DNA of 64,000 nt from Methylovulum psychrotolerans (GTDB taxonomy: Bacteria; Pseudomonadota; Gammaproteobacteria; Methylococcales; Methylomonadaceae). The stretch covers positions 652,146-716,145 of the forward strand of contig NZ_PGFZ01000001.1 in the NCBI RefSeq assembly GCF_002923755.1. Direction: 5' to 3'. The notes beneath the pieces are model-generated. The model saw nothing but the letters and a program-made list of their open reading frames with translations. It was not told where the DNA came from and did no database searches. This document shows positions 1 to 9,421 of the stretch, piece by piece. Position numbers and translations under genes: made by a program. Each line of letters starts with the position of its first letter. The stretch's first letter is position 1.

Positions 1-363
1 CGCCATCTTACCGGGCAGATTGCGGCGGCGTTTAACGTCAGCGCCACGGCTGTGTTCAATCCCGAAAATCCCGGCTATCCGGTGACATGGAACAGTGCCG
101 CAGAAACCGAGCAGGCCCGCCAAGCCGCGATTGCCATAGTAGGGGAAGCGGGGGTTGACGGACAACCCGCTTCCAGCATGGGGTCGGAAGATTTTGCCTT
201 TATGTTACAGGAAAAGCCGGGCTGTTATCTGTGGATAGGCAACGGTTCGTCCGCCAATAGCTGTTTGCTGCATAATCCGCATTATGATTTTAATGATGCG
301 ATATTGCCGATAGGGGCAGCGTATTGGGTGGCATTGGTGGCGACGGTATGTCCGGTATTATAA
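1..363 (+). CDS. M20 family amidohydrolase, C-terminal fragment
   Basis: The reading frame is open from the first base, so the gene starts to the left of the window and only about 120 C-terminal residues are present. The segment around Gly-Ser-Glu-Asp-Phe-Ala-Phe and the later Leu-His-Asn-Pro-His-Tyr-Asp-Phe-Asn-Asp stretch are typical of the C-terminal catalytic part of M20D metallopeptidases of the hippurate hydrolase / IAA-amino-acid hydrolase group. These enzymes cleave N-acyl amino acids using two metal ions; the Glu-Asp and His seen here are expected metal or active-site residues. The substrate cannot be told from this fragment. The next gene on the same strand begins 69 bp later. Confidence 0.8.
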   Translation, partial: RHLTGQIAAAFNVSATAVFNPENPGYPVTWNSAAETEQARQAAIAIVGEAGVDGQPASSMGSEDFAFMLQEKPGCYLWIGNGSSANSCLLHNPHYDFNDAILPIGAAYWVALVATVCPVL

Positions 364-432
364 CTTAAAAATGTTGACAAGCCGCCTAATGTCCTGCAAG
401 GTTAAGCCTTTTTTGCCTGATAGGGAGTCGCC

Positions 433-894
433 ATGCAAATATGGGTCGATGCCGATGCTTGTCCTAAGCCGATTAAAGATATTTTATTTCGGGCGGCGGA
501 ACGCACTGCCATTACCACCACACTGGTCGCTAACCAACAGTTGCCGATACCGCCGTCGCGTTATATCAAAATGCTACGCGTGCATTCGGGCTTTGATGTC
601 GCCGATAATGAAATCGTCAGCCGCTTAAGTGCGGGGGATTTGGTGATTACCGGTGACATTCCTTTGGCTAGCGAAGTGCTGGCTAAGGGTGGTCATGCCA
701 TTAATCCGCGTGGCGAACGCTATAACCAAGAAACCATCAAGGAACGCCTAAATATGCGGGATTTTATGGATACGCTACGGGCCAGCGGCATTGATACCGG
801 CGGCCCCGCCGCCTTAAGTGCGCGTGATGTGCAGGCCTTCGCCAATCAGTTAGATGGGTTTTTAGTCCGGCGACAACTTAACGGTCAGGTTTGA
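433..894 (+). CDS. YaiI/YqxD family protein (UPF0178, DUF188)
   Basis: A 153-residue protein that opens with [11 protein letters not shown], the hallmark N-terminus of the YaiI/YqxD family, and has the usual family length of about 150. The family has a PIN-nuclease-like fold with clustered acidic residues, but its biological role is not established. A GGGAG element sits about 7 bases before the ATG and supports this start. It lies on the same strand as the upstream amidohydrolase and could be co-transcribed with it. Family assignment is firm; function is unknown. Confidence 0.88.
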   Translation: MQIWVDADACPKPIKDILFRAAERTAITTTLVANQQLPIPPSRYIKMLRVHSGFDVADNEIVSRLSAGDLVITGDIPLASEVLAKGGHAINPRGERYNQETIKERLNMRDFMDTLRASGIDTGGPAALSARDVQAFANQLDGFLVRRQLNGQV

Positions 895-939
895 TACAGA
901 TTTTTAAGCCAACGGTTTAACGCTGTTTTACCGACTTGT

Positions 940-1521
940 TTATTTTGGGTGTTTAGCCGCCGTCACTGCGGCCAGTTTAGCCTCCAGTTTATGGCAACGG
1001 TCCATAGATAGGTGCCATAAGTCCAGTACCGAATCCAACATTAAATGGGTAGTCGCTGCGTCATAGTTGACGGCGTGCCGTGCCTCGTAAGCTTGTTCGG
1101 GTGTCGCACCGTGGTGGATGGCAAAAATTTGTGCCGCCATAATCCGGTCTATGCCGAGTATGTGGTAGATCAGCCATGAGGTGATGAAGCTCACCAACTT
1201 TTCTGCAATATCCCCCACCTCCTCTTCCGAGTACAAATGTTCCTGCATGTTTTGGATGTCGTAGATAAACGATTTGTGTTCCATCCGGTGAACATTGATA
1301 TGGCGGGGGTCTAGGTGATGATGTTGCATCAGCAGTTCTTCATCGACAAAATGCTGGCCGGCGTATGCCATTAATTCTGTCAGTATGGCATCGATCGGCG
1401 CTTGTCTGCATACCCCTTCGGTCACATTTTCGGGCAATAGGTTAAGTAGTTCGAATAATTTTTTATGTTGTATGTCGACAGATTCTATTTTTACCGAAAA
1501 ATGGTCTGACCAAGTTAACAT
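940..1521 (-). CDS. Bacteriohemerythrin, about 193 residues
   Basis: A hemerythrin-domain protein that should bind O2 at a non-heme di-iron site. Iron ligands are recognisable in order: the His of Asp-Ile-Gln-His-Lys-Lys-Leu-Phe, the His and Glu of His-Phe-Val-Asp-Glu-Glu, two His spaced as in the HxxxH motif, and the His/Asp of His-Ile-Leu-Gly-Ile-Asp-Arg. I chose the internal ATG at 1521 because GGAG lies about 6 bases upstream and the protein then begins Met-Leu-Thr-Trp-Ser, as family members do. A longer frame begins at 1554 but has no ribosome site. The protein has a C-terminal extension of about 50 residues beyond the last iron ligand. In methanotrophs, hemerythrin has been proposed to deliver O2 to particulate methane monooxygenase; that role here is inference. 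Confidence 0.88.
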   Translation of the reverse strand: MLTWSDHFSVKIESVDIQHKKLFELLNLLPENVTEGVCRQAPIDAILTELMAYAGQHFVDEELLMQHHHLDPRHINVHRMEHKSFIYDIQNMQEHLYSEEEVGDIAEKLVSFITSWLIYHILGIDRIMAAQIFAIHHGATPEQAYEARHAVNYDAATTHLMLDSVLDLWHLSMDRCHKLEAKLAAVTAAKHPK

Positions 1522-1554
1522 CCGCTTCTCCAAATAATGTGCCCAACCAGCCAT

Positions 1555-1817
1555 ACATGTTAGTGCATGATAGATAAGACTATGGTTTTTAATGTTTTTT
1601 CGACTTAAGCAATGTTTGCCAGTTTTTTTATATTATCTTGTTGGGTATTTATATTTTTTCATGGGAATTGCCCAATTTAAGCGTCAGTTCTGGTGTAAGC
1701 TATTTTACCCCTTATATTGTAGGGTTAAAAATTTATTAAATCCCTACAAGCAATCGGTGCGGCTTTAACCTTGTGGGGCAATTGCCGTCATTATGCTGTC
1801 TTTTCTAAGTTCTTGTT
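1555..1817. promoter_or_regulatory. Divergent intergenic region, hemerythrin / SpmAB-like gene
   Basis: AT-rich gap between divergent genes. It contains a dyad AATTGCCCAATT at 1666-1677, a motif that recurs in other upstream regions of this window, and an imperfect inverted repeat at 1719-1747 whose outer arms are GTAGGG and CCCTAC. Either could be an operator. I cannot assign a promoter with confidence. Confidence 0.35.
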
Positions 1818-3047
1818 ATGCTCAATCGTATTTGGAGTGGTTTTTTTCTGGTGGCTTTTCTTGTCGCCTCAATTAAGGTGTTATACTTTGGCGACCAGCA
1901 AGTATTTGCCGAGATGTTGGCTGCTTTATTCGCGCAGGCCAAAGCGGCGTTTGAGATTGCCTTGGGGCTGACCGGGGTGTTGGCATTATGGTTGGGGATT
2001 ATGCGCGTTGGCGAGCAAAGCGGTTTTGTCCGCTTGCTGACCCGTGGGCTTACGCCGCTGTTTAGCCGTCTGATGCCGGAGGTGCCGAAAGACCATCCGG
2101 CGTTGGCGGCGATGGTGATGAATTTGTCGGCAAATATGTTAGGCTTGGATAATGCCGCGACTCCCCTGGGCATTAAGGCCATGCAGGAGTTACAAAAGCT
2201 GAACCCCAAACCGGACACCGCCAGTGCCGCGCAGATTCTGTTTATGGTGATTAACAGCTCCAGCGTCACTTTGTTGCCGGTGACGATTTTCAGTTACCGG
2301 GCGCAATTGGGGGCGCAAAATCCTACCGATGTGTTCATCCCTATTTTACTGGCGACCTATATATCGACACTAACTGGATTGTTAACGGTGGCTTTTATCC
2401 AGAAAATCAATTTGCTCGATAAAGTGGTATTGGCGTATTTACTGGGTCTGACTGTGTTGGTGGGCGGTTTGTTAGGCTATTTTTCGGCGTTACCGCAAGC
2501 GCAAATGCTGGCACAATCGGCATTGTTAAGCCAAGTTTTACTCTTTAGCCTGATCGTGGCGTTTATTGCCGGCGCGGCTTATAAAAAAGTGGACGCTTAC
2601 GCGGCGTTTATTGACGGGGCAAAGGATGGTTTTCAAACGGCGGTGACGATTGTGCCATATTTGGTGGCGATGCTGGTTGCGATTGGCGTGTTCCGTGCCA
2701 GTGGGGCTTTTGCCCTGTTAGCGGAGGCATTGCGTACCGCAGTGGCTGCCTTGGCACTGGACGGGCGTTTTGTCGATGCCTTGCCGACCGCCTTAATTAA
2801 GCCGTTTAGCGGGAGTGCGGCGCGGGCTTTGATGATCGATACGATGCGGACGGCGGGTGTGGATTCTTTTGCCGGACGCTTGGTCTGTATTGTCCAAGGC
2901 AGTACCGAAACAACGTTTTATGTGCTGGCGGTGTATTTGGGGGCGGTCGGAGTCAGGCATAGCCGTTATGCGGTTACTTGTGGCTTGCTCGCCGATGGGG
3001 CTGGCGTATTGGCAAGTATTGTGGTGGCTTATTGGTTCTTTGGTTAA
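1818..3047 (+). CDS. SpmA/SpmB-type nucleoside recognition (Gate) domain membrane protein
   Basis: A 409-residue, strongly hydrophobic protein with many predicted transmembrane segments. The N-terminal half, with Gly-Ile-Met-Arg-Val-Gly-Glu-Gln-Ser-Gly and Ala-Asn-Met-Leu-Gly-Leu-Asp-Asn-Ala-Ala-Thr-Pro-Leu-Gly, matches spore maturation protein A. The C-terminal half, with Phe-Ile-Asp-Gly-Ala-Lys-Asp-Gly-Phe and Gln-Gly-Ser-Thr-Glu-Thr-Thr-Phe-Tyr, matches SpmB. Such fused two-domain proteins are widespread in non-sporulating proteobacteria and carry the Gate (nucleoside recognition) domain; the transported or sensed compound is unknown. No clear ribosome site precedes the ATG at 1818. Confidence 0.85.
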   Translation: MLNRIWSGFFLVAFLVASIKVLYFGDQQVFAEMLAALFAQAKAAFEIALGLTGVLALWLGIMRVGEQSGFVRLLTRGLTPLFSRLMPEVPKDHPALAAMVMNLSANMLGLDNAATPLGIKAMQELQKLNPKPDTASAAQILFMVINSSSVTLLPVTIFSYRAQLGAQNPTDVFIPILLATYISTLTGLLTVAFIQKINLLDKVVLAYLLGLTVLVGGLLGYFSALPQAQMLAQSALLSQVLLFSLIVAFIAGAAYKKVDAYAAFIDGAKDGFQTAVTIVPYLVAMLVAIGVFRASGAFALLAEALRTAVAALALDGRFVDALPTALIKPFSGSAARALMIDTMRTAGVDSFAGRLVCIVQGSTETTFYVLAVYLGAVGVRHSRYAVTCGLLADGAGVLASIVVAYWFFG

Positions 3048-3238
3048 TGACTGTAATACTTTGATATTATTTGTTATTTGTATTTGTCATCGGCTATTTC
3101 GGAACAAGGCAAGAGGGAGCCGCAAAAAAACGGTCTAATTGGGCAAGTTTTTATTAAAACTGTGAACTGGTTACTTGAATTTAAATGCCATTCTGTTATT
3201 AATGGGCTACATGGAATTTTAGTCGGAAGACGGTTATT

Positions 3239-5830
3239 ATGCAGAGTTTGCTAGACTTTTTATTGCCCACTAATAGCTTTATGCCCCACGGCTATTGTTT
3301 CTTATGGCAACCTGGGTTGCTGTGGCTGTTGGTGGCTTCGCATTTGCTGACCGCTTTAGCGTACTTTTCCATCCCTTTGGCCATTGCCTATTTTCTCGAA
3401 AAGCGTAGCGATATTGTTTTTAAAGGCCTGTTCCGCTTATTTAGCGGCTTTATCCTGTGTTGCGGCATTACCCATGTCTTTGCAGTCATTATGATCTGGC
3501 AGCCCTATTATGCGTTGGAAGGGATATTGCTGGCGGTAACGGCGGCGGTGTCTTTGTGGACGGCTGTCGTTTTGTGGACGCTGATCCCCAAAGCCTTGCT
3601 GATTCCCAGTCCGGCCATACTGCTTAAGGCCAACCAACAATTGCAGGATGAAATTTTCGTCCACCAACAAACCAAAGCGCAATTGACCCGGATTAATGCG
3701 GATTTAGATCGGACAATCACCTTATTACAAGCCAGTAACCAAGCTTATCAGGAAAGCGAACAGCGTTTTAAGGCAGTGGTCAATCTAAGTCCGGCGGCTA
3801 TTTATACTTCGGTACTGACCGATAAGTTACGCTATCTGTACCGCAACACCTTTGTCAGCGATGCATTTTTGCCGATAACAGGTTTTACCCCTCAAGAGTG
3901 GCACGATAACCGTTATCTATGGGTCGACCGTGTCCATCCTGAAGATTTAGCCGGGTTGCTGGACAAAGTACAGCGCTTGCCTGAGCTTGAGCACTTGGAT
4001 ATGCAGTACCGTTTCCGGCATAAGGACGGCACTTACCGCTGGGTATACGATAAAGTGAATTTTTTGCCCTCGCTGGATGGCCTCCATGATGAAGTCATAG
4101 GGGCATGGATGGATATTACGGAAGCGAAGAAGAATGAAGAGGAAATGCGTTTGGCGGCAATCACCTTTAATAGCCTGCAAGGCATTATGATTACAGATGC
4201 ACAAACCCATATTTTGCGGGTAAATCCTGCCTTTAGCAAAATTACCGGCTACACGGCGGAAGAGGTCGTCGGCAAAAAACCGACTATTTTGCGTTCCGGC
4301 TTACATAATGATGCGTTTTATGATGACTTATGGCAACGGCTGGATAATGAAGGGCGTTTTGAAGGCGAGGTCATTGACCGCCGCAAAGACGGGGCGCTGT
4401 TTACCAAATGGCAGTCCATTACCGCCTTGAAGAACAGTGACGGAGCAGTGACCAATTATGTGTCGATGTTTACCGACATCAGCGAGAAAAAAAAGTTTGA
4501 AGAGCATATTAAGCAATTGGCTTTTTATGACCCTTTGACTAACCTGCCTAACCGCCGCTTGTTAGAAGACAAAATTGAGCAAGTGTTGACCGATTTGCAG
4601 GCGGAAGAGTGTTTTTTCGCCATCCTTTTTCTCGATCTTGACCATTTTAAATGGTTAAACGACTCGTTAGGCCATCATGCGGGGGATGAGTTGCTAAAGC
4701 AGGTCGCCGGACGTTTGCGCAGCGGCATTAATGAACAAGACACTGCCGCCCGTTTCGGGGGCGATGAATTTGTCATTTTACTGAATACCGCGTCAAGCCT
4801 TCAACATGAGGCTACTGATATTATCATCAGCCGCGCCACTCAAATTCTGTATGACTTGAATCAGCCGTACCATTTAAGCAATAGCGGGCATTATTTTTCT
4901 ACTAGCATAGGTATTACCTTATTTTCCAATAAACTGGTCTGTTTGCCGGAAGAGCTGTTACAACAGGCGGATACCGCGATGTACCGCTCAAAAGCCAAAG
5001 GCCGCAATACCATCAGCTTTTTTGATTACAGTATGCAGGAAGCGGCGGATAGGCATCTGCAATTGGAATCTAATTTGCGGCTAGCCTTGCAAGAGCAGCA
5101 GTTTACTTTGTATTACCAGCCCCAGGTGGATGCCAATGGCGAGATGGTCAGTGCCGAAGCCTTGATCCGTTGGTTGCATCCTCTCCAAGGATTGATTGCC
5201 CCCAGTGAGTTTATTCCCTTGGCCGAAGATACCGGATTGATTGTGCAACTAGGCCAATGGGTGCTGTCGGAAGCGTGCCAAAACATAAAAAGATGGTCAG
5301 AACAAGACCTCACCTTTAGGCATATTGCCGTCAATGTCAGCGCCAAACAGTTCCAGCAAAGCGATTTTGTCGAGCAGGTGGCGGCTATTGTCAACAATAG
5401 CCAAATTGATCCGAGGCAATTAATGTTGGAACTGACGGAAAGCGGGCTGATTGATAATATCCTGCAAACGGTGGAAAAAATGCGCCGGTTAAAAAAGCTG
5501 GGGCTGAGCATTAGTATCGACGATTTCGGTACCGGCTACTCTTCTTTAGCATACTTGACCGCATTTCCGCTCAGCCAGCTAAAAATAGACCGAAGTTTTG
5601 TTAATGATGTGACGGATAACCGCAGCAATGAAATTGTTGTCGAGACCATTATCCACATGGCGGATAACCTAGGCTTAGAAGTGATTGCCGAAGGCGTGGA
5701 AACCCAGGAGCAAGTGGATTTTCTGTTGCAAAAAGGCTGTAAATTGTTTCAGGGCTATTATTTTAGCCGTCCGGTGCCTGCCCAAGAGTTGGCGGCGAAA
5801 TGGTTACGCAAACCGAACGGGCTTGTTTAA
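3239..5830 (+). CDS. Ethylene-receptor-like sensor, PAS-PAS-GGDEF-EAL protein
   Basis: An 863-residue membrane-anchored c-di-GMP enzyme. Residues 1-125 form three hydrophobic helices that align with the ethylene-binding domain of plant ETR1: Tyr42, Ile45, Pro46, Ile72, Cys75 and His79 match ETR1 Tyr32, Ile35, Pro36, Ile62, Cys65 and His69 with a constant offset of 10, while the ETR1 Asp25 position is His35. Cys75/His79 form the Cys-Gly-x-Thr-His copper motif. Two PAS domains follow (about 175-300 and 305-420). The GGDEF domain (about 425-595) keeps its Gly-Gly-Asp-Glu-Phe, but the product-inhibition RxxD site reads Asn-Glu-Gln-Asp. The EAL domain (about 610-855) retains Glu-Ala-Leu, Asp-Asp-Phe-Gly-Thr-Gly and the late Glu and Gln residues, so both output activities look possible. 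It is monocistronic, followed by a strong hairpin terminator. The ligand is unknown. Confidence 0.9.
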   Translation: MQSLLDFLLPTNSFMPHGYCFLWQPGLLWLLVASHLLTALAYFSIPLAIAYFLEKRSDIVFKGLFRLFSGFILCCGITHVFAVIMIWQPYYALEGILLAVTAAVSLWTAVVLWTLIPKALLIPSPAILLKANQQLQDEIFVHQQTKAQLTRINADLDRTITLLQASNQAYQESEQRFKAVVNLSPAAIYTSVLTDKLRYLYRNTFVSDAFLPITGFTPQEWHDNRYLWVDRVHPEDLAGLLDKVQRLPELEHLDMQYRFRHKDGTYRWVYDKVNFLPSLDGLHDEVIGAWMDITEAKKNEEEMRLAAITFNSLQGIMITDAQTHILRVNPAFSKITGYTAEEVVGKKPTILRSGLHNDAFYDDLWQRLDNEGRFEGEVIDRRKDGALFTKWQSITALKNSDGAVTNYVSMFTDISEKKKFEEHIKQLAFYDPLTNLPNRRLLEDKIEQVLTDLQAEECFFAILFLDLDHFKWLNDSLGHHAGDELLKQVAGRLRSGINEQDTAARFGGDEFVILLNTASSLQHEATDIIISRATQILYDLNQPYHLSNSGHYFSTSIGITLFSNKLVCLPEELLQQADTAMYRSKAKGRNTISFFDYSMQEAADRHLQLESNLRLALQEQQFTLYYQPQVDANGEMVSAEALIRWLHPLQGLIAPSEFIPLAEDTGLIVQLGQWVLSEACQNIKRWSEQDLTFRHIAVNVSAKQFQQSDFVEQVAAIVNNSQIDPRQLMLELTESGLIDNILQTVEKMRRLKKLGLSISIDDFGTGYSSLAYLTAFPLSQLKIDRSFVNDVTDNRSNEIVVETIIHMADNLGLEVIAEGVETQEQVDFLLQKGCKLFQGYYFSRPVPAQELAAKWLRKPNGLV

Positions 5831-5927
5831 ATGCAGGAGCAGGTTAGGAAGGAACGGCCAATTAAGGTGATAGGCATCTGCCTTACCCTAGTCAGCAGTA
5901 GGCTACCGTGGCACATAGCCGGATAAG

Positions 5928-5963
5928 AAAAAAGCCCGCCAAGTAAGCTTGGCGGGCTTTTTT
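5928..5963. terminator. Bidirectional rho-independent terminator
   Basis: A perfect 10-bp stem (GCCCGCCAAG at 5934-5943 with CTTGGCGGGC at 5948-5957) and a 4-base loop, with six A before and six T after. It sits between the convergent GGDEF-EAL gene and rne and can serve both strands. Confidence 0.92.
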
Positions 5964-5988
5964 ATACGCGCTGGAGCCGGGTGTAGCC

Positions 5989-8892
5989 TTAGCTTGGCAT
6001 ATCGGCTGGCTTTTCTGTCACGGCTTCCGGTTCGGTAGGCGCTATGACTGCCGCTAATGCTGGCGCAGCTATTTCGCTCAGCGGCGGTTCGGCGCTGACT
6101 GCCACTGGCACATCTTGGACTGGCACTTCCTGCACAACGTCGGAAGCCACCGCTACAGGCACATCAACCCCGGCAGGTTCAGATGCGGTGCTTTCAGGCT
6201 CTGGTGCAGGCGCAACAGCTACCGCCACTTCGGCAGCAACAGGTTCAGATATAACACTTTCGGGCGTTGCAACAATCTCAGGCATTGGTGCAGTTTCGAC
6301 AGGCTCAGGTGTTGGCGTAGGCGCGGTAGCGGCCTGTTGAAGCGGCTCAGGTGTGGCGGCTTCAACAGGCACTGCCAATTCGCTAATCGTTTCGATGACA
6401 ACAGTCGCCGCTTCGGCCGCTTGGCCAGTATCGGTTACTGATGCGGCGGGCGTTACGTCGGTAACCGTTACAGCCGCCGTCTCCGCTTCCGCGACGATAA
6501 CAGGTGCAGGTTCTACCGGCTTAACCTCTGTTTCTGCTTGTGCAACGGCAACGGGTATGGATACTTCTGGCTTAGCGTCAAAGTGGCTGAAATGTTCGCC
6601 GTGTACCTGTGCCGCCACTTCAAAGTCGTCTTGCGCCGCCAGTTGCGGCTCTTCATCACTGTGTCCCTCATGGTTGTCTTCGGGGCGCTTGTAATTAGGG
6701 TTACGCGGTCTTCTGCGGTTAGGGCCACGGCGGCTCGAACGTCTGGAAGACGACCGTAGGCTGGCCTGCTCTTCGGCGGATAATTCTGAGATATGGTCGT
6801 CGGATTCAATAGCGGATGCGACTAATGTATCCGAACCTTTAGCCTCTGCCAGCTCTTTATGGGCTGGTGCGGCGGATGCCGGTTTATCCGGTGCATCCAC
6901 TTGGGCGGTTGCCGCCGCTGGTGCGGGAAGGATAATGTTCGGTCTGACATTACGGCCAGGCCCCCTAAATTGGCGTTGCGGCTGAGTTGCTGATTCCGGT
7001 TTGTCCTGTTTATCAGCTTTTTCTGGCTTGTCCGCATCCATAGCCGGAGCCGCTACAGTTGCCGTTTCACGGTCACGGTCACGGTTTCTGTTACGGTTGC
7101 GTTTACGGTTGGAGTTGCGGCTACGGCTAGGCACGGCTTCGCCGGTAGCTGGCAAGGCCTCTTCAAGGTCGGCAATGGCAGGTGCGGCATCTTTGTTATC
7201 CGGCTCATTCGCCACGGCACCGACCAGCTTATGCCAGAAGCGTTTAATCAGGCTGGCCGCTTCGTTTTTCTGGACAATGGGTTCAGGCACGTCATGAACA
7301 AATTCTTGGATGACCGGACGCTCCACTTTGCTCTTCATTTGCTGGGCAAATTCAGGGATAGTGATCTCTTCGGCCTTAATTTGGATATAGCTAGGCTTAT
7401 CGTCAGGTGCCGCTTCTTTTTCCTTAATACGCTCAATCTCGTAGGCAGGCGTTTCCATGTGGCGGCTAGGCAAGATAACGATGCCGACTTTCAGGCGGTG
7501 CTCAATTTGCTCAATGGCACTGCGTTTTTCATTGAGCAGGAAAGTAGCGGATTCAATCGGCAAGTGGACAATGACTTTTTCGGTGCTTTTTTTCATCGCC
7601 TCCTCTTCAATCAACCGCAACACCGACAACGCCACGGATTCGACGTTACGGATAGTGCCTTGGCCTTTGCAACGGGGGCAGATGATTTGCGTGGAATCCC
7701 CTAACGAAGGCCGCATCCGTTGCCTGGACATTTCCAGCAAGCCGAAACGGGAAATTTTGCCGGTTTGGATACGGGCCCGGTCGATTTTGAGCGCGTCACG
7801 CAGATGGTTTTCAACGCTGCGCTGGTTTTTGTTGGACATCATATCGATGAAATCGATGACGAACAGACCGCCTAAGTCACGCAGACGCAATTGCCGGGCA
7901 ATCTCTTCCGCCGCTTCCAAATTAGTGTTCAGTGCGGTTTCTTCAATATCATTGCCTTTGGTGGCGCGGGCCGAGTTAATATCGATGGAAGTCAGCGCTT
8001 CGGTATGGTCGATGACGATAGAGCCGCCGGACGGCAACGACACTTCGCGGTTATAGGCGACTTCGATTTGGGCTTCAATTTGGTAACGGTTAAACAGCGG
8101 TACGGCATCTTGGTACAATTTCGCTTTAGGCAAGAAATGCGGCATGACTTGCTTGAGGAATTTTTGCACCAAAGCAAAGGATTCTTGATTGTCGATCAGA
8201 ATTTCATCGACATCACCGCGTAAATGGTCACGCAGGGCGCGAATTATGACGTTGCTTTCTTGGAACACCAAAAACGGGGCTTTTTGTTCGCTGGACGAGC
8301 GCTCAATGGACTCCCACAACTGCATCAGGTAATTTAAGTCCCATTGCAGCTCTTCGGCATTTTTGCCGCACCCGGCGGTGCGGACAATCAACCCCATATT
8401 ATCGGGGATGGTCAAGGAGGCCATGACTTCGCGCAATTCGCTGCGGGTGTCGCCCTCAATGCGGCGGGAAATGCCGCCCGCTTTCGGGTTGTTGGGCATC
8501 AACACCAGATAAGTGCCTGCGAGGCTGATATAGGTGGTCAGCGCCGCGCCTTTGTTGCCCCGCTCTTCCTTTTCAATCTGAACGACAATTTCTTGGCCTT
8601 CTTTAATCAGGTCTTTAACCGCCGCACGACGGCCTTCTTCGGCGCCTTCAGGCGTGTGCCGATAAGCGGGGGAGATTTCCTTAAAAGGCAAGAAGCCGTG
8701 CTTGTCGGCGCCGTAATTGACGAAGGCGGCTTCTAAGCTAGGTTCTACGCGGGTGATGATGCCTTTATAAATATTGGATTTTTTTTGTTCTTTTGATGGT
8801 ACTTCTATGTCAAAATCATACAGTTTTTGACCGTCTACCAAAGCGACCCGCAGTTCTTCCGCCTGCGTGGCGTTGATAAGCATTCTTTTCAT
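5989..8892 (-). CDS. rne: Ribonuclease E
   Basis: A 967-residue RNase E, the endonuclease that initiates mRNA decay and processes rRNA and tRNA. The N-terminal catalytic half is highly conserved: an S1 domain (about 38-125), the 5'-sensor/RNase H-like region, catalytic Asp304 and Asp347 (E. coli Asp303 and Asp346), and the zinc link Cys405-Pro-Arg-Cys408. From about residue 530 onward the protein becomes low complexity. It has arginine-rich blocks around 605-635 and 735-765, which likely bind RNA like the AR regions of E. coli RNase E, and ends in a long Ala/Pro/Val/Glu-rich tail. As in E. coli, it is divergent from rluC with a long untranslated gap. The divergent rne/rluC order supports both identifications. 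Confidence 0.97.
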   Translation of the reverse strand: MKRMLINATQAEELRVALVDGQKLYDFDIEVPSKEQKKSNIYKGIITRVEPSLEAAFVNYGADKHGFLPFKEISPAYRHTPEGAEEGRRAAVKDLIKEGQEIVVQIEKEERGNKGAALTTYISLAGTYLVLMPNNPKAGGISRRIEGDTRSELREVMASLTIPDNMGLIVRTAGCGKNAEELQWDLNYLMQLWESIERSSSEQKAPFLVFQESNVIIRALRDHLRGDVDEILIDNQESFALVQKFLKQVMPHFLPKAKLYQDAVPLFNRYQIEAQIEVAYNREVSLPSGGSIVIDHTEALTSIDINSARATKGNDIEETALNTNLEAAEEIARQLRLRDLGGLFVIDFIDMMSNKNQRSVENHLRDALKIDRARIQTGKISRFGLLEMSRQRMRPSLGDSTQIICPRCKGQGTIRNVESVALSVLRLIEEEAMKKSTEKVIVHLPIESATFLLNEKRSAIEQIEHRLKVGIVILPSRHMETPAYEIERIKEKEAAPDDKPSYIQIKAEEITIPEFAQQMKSKVERPVIQEFVHDVPEPIVQKNEAASLIKRFWHKLVGAVANEPDNKDAAPAIADLEEALPATGEAVPSRSRNSNRKRNRNRNRDRDRETATVAAPAMDADKPEKADKQDKPESATQPQRQFRGPGRNVRPNIILPAPAAATAQVDAPDKPASAAPAHKELAEAKGSDTLVASAIESDDHISELSAEEQASLRSSSRRSSRRGPNRRRPRNPNYKRPEDNHEGHSDEEPQLAAQDDFEVAAQVHGEHFSHFDAKPEVSIPVAVAQAETEVKPVEPAPVIVAEAETAAVTVTDVTPAASVTDTGQAAEAATVVIETISELAVPVEAATPEPLQQAATAPTPTPEPVETAPMPEIVATPESVISEPVAAEVAVAVAPAPEPESTASEPAGVDVPVAVASDVVQEVPVQDVPVAVSAEPPLSEIAAPALAAVIAPTEPEAVTEKPADMPS

Positions 8893-9421
8893 TGTGTATC
8901 CTTGTAGTGTCCTGCTCCGTGGCCAGACTTTATTAATCAGACGGGCTTAATTCCTAGTGCAAAGTGAGTAATCAAGACAATAGGCCTAGTGGGCGATAGT
9001 GGTTAAAAAACACCATCAATCGGCGGTTTACCGTGCTATTGTTGGTTTATCGGCGTTTGGTTTATCGGCGCATTATTGTCGGTAGCTTGGCTGCAAATCA
9101 TGAAGGCAACGGTACCTGCGCTCACAATACTAAAAACTTAAGTCAAATCAGTCTTAAGGGTAAATTCTGTTGTCAGCAGGAGTTTAAAAATCGCGCATCA
9201 AGGGTCGAGCGATGAACCCAAAAAATCTTGTCTTATGCGGCCTAAACAAACGGGCGTGATGAGTCTGCCCTGTTAGCCGCATGGCTTTGCCCCAGCCCGT
9301 GCCATCATGGCAAAGTGGGGCGGGTTATGTTTTTTTTGAAAACATGCTTAATATAGCAACCTTATCGCCCTACAGCAATTTAAAGAATCAATCCAGACCA
9401 TAATACTGATATTATTTACTT
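8893..9421. promoter_or_regulatory. Long rne-rluC divergent leader region
   Basis: 529 bp without a credible gene; a 60-codon frame inside it has no family resemblance. It should hold the rne and rluC promoters and the rne 5' leader. A strong nested stem-loop lies at about 9288-9325: GCCCCA pairs with TGGGGC, with an inner TGCCAT/ATGGCA hairpin. In E. coli the rne 5' UTR folds and mediates autoregulation by RNase E; the length and structure here suggest similar control, but this is inference. Confidence 0.45.

Noticed and set aside
1805-2269. A 154-codon minus-strand frame opposite the SpmAB-like gene.
   Set aside because: The plus-strand frame carries recognisable Gate-domain motifs; the opposite frame has none.
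6044-8736. Plus-strand frames up to about 199 codons opposite rne.
   Set aside because: Shadows of the RNase E gene; compositionally biased by its Ala/Pro/Arg-rich codons and with no ribosome sites or families.
9033-9215. A 60-codon frame in the rne-rluC gap.
   Set aside because: No ribosome site, no recognisable family, and it lies in a likely untranslated leader.
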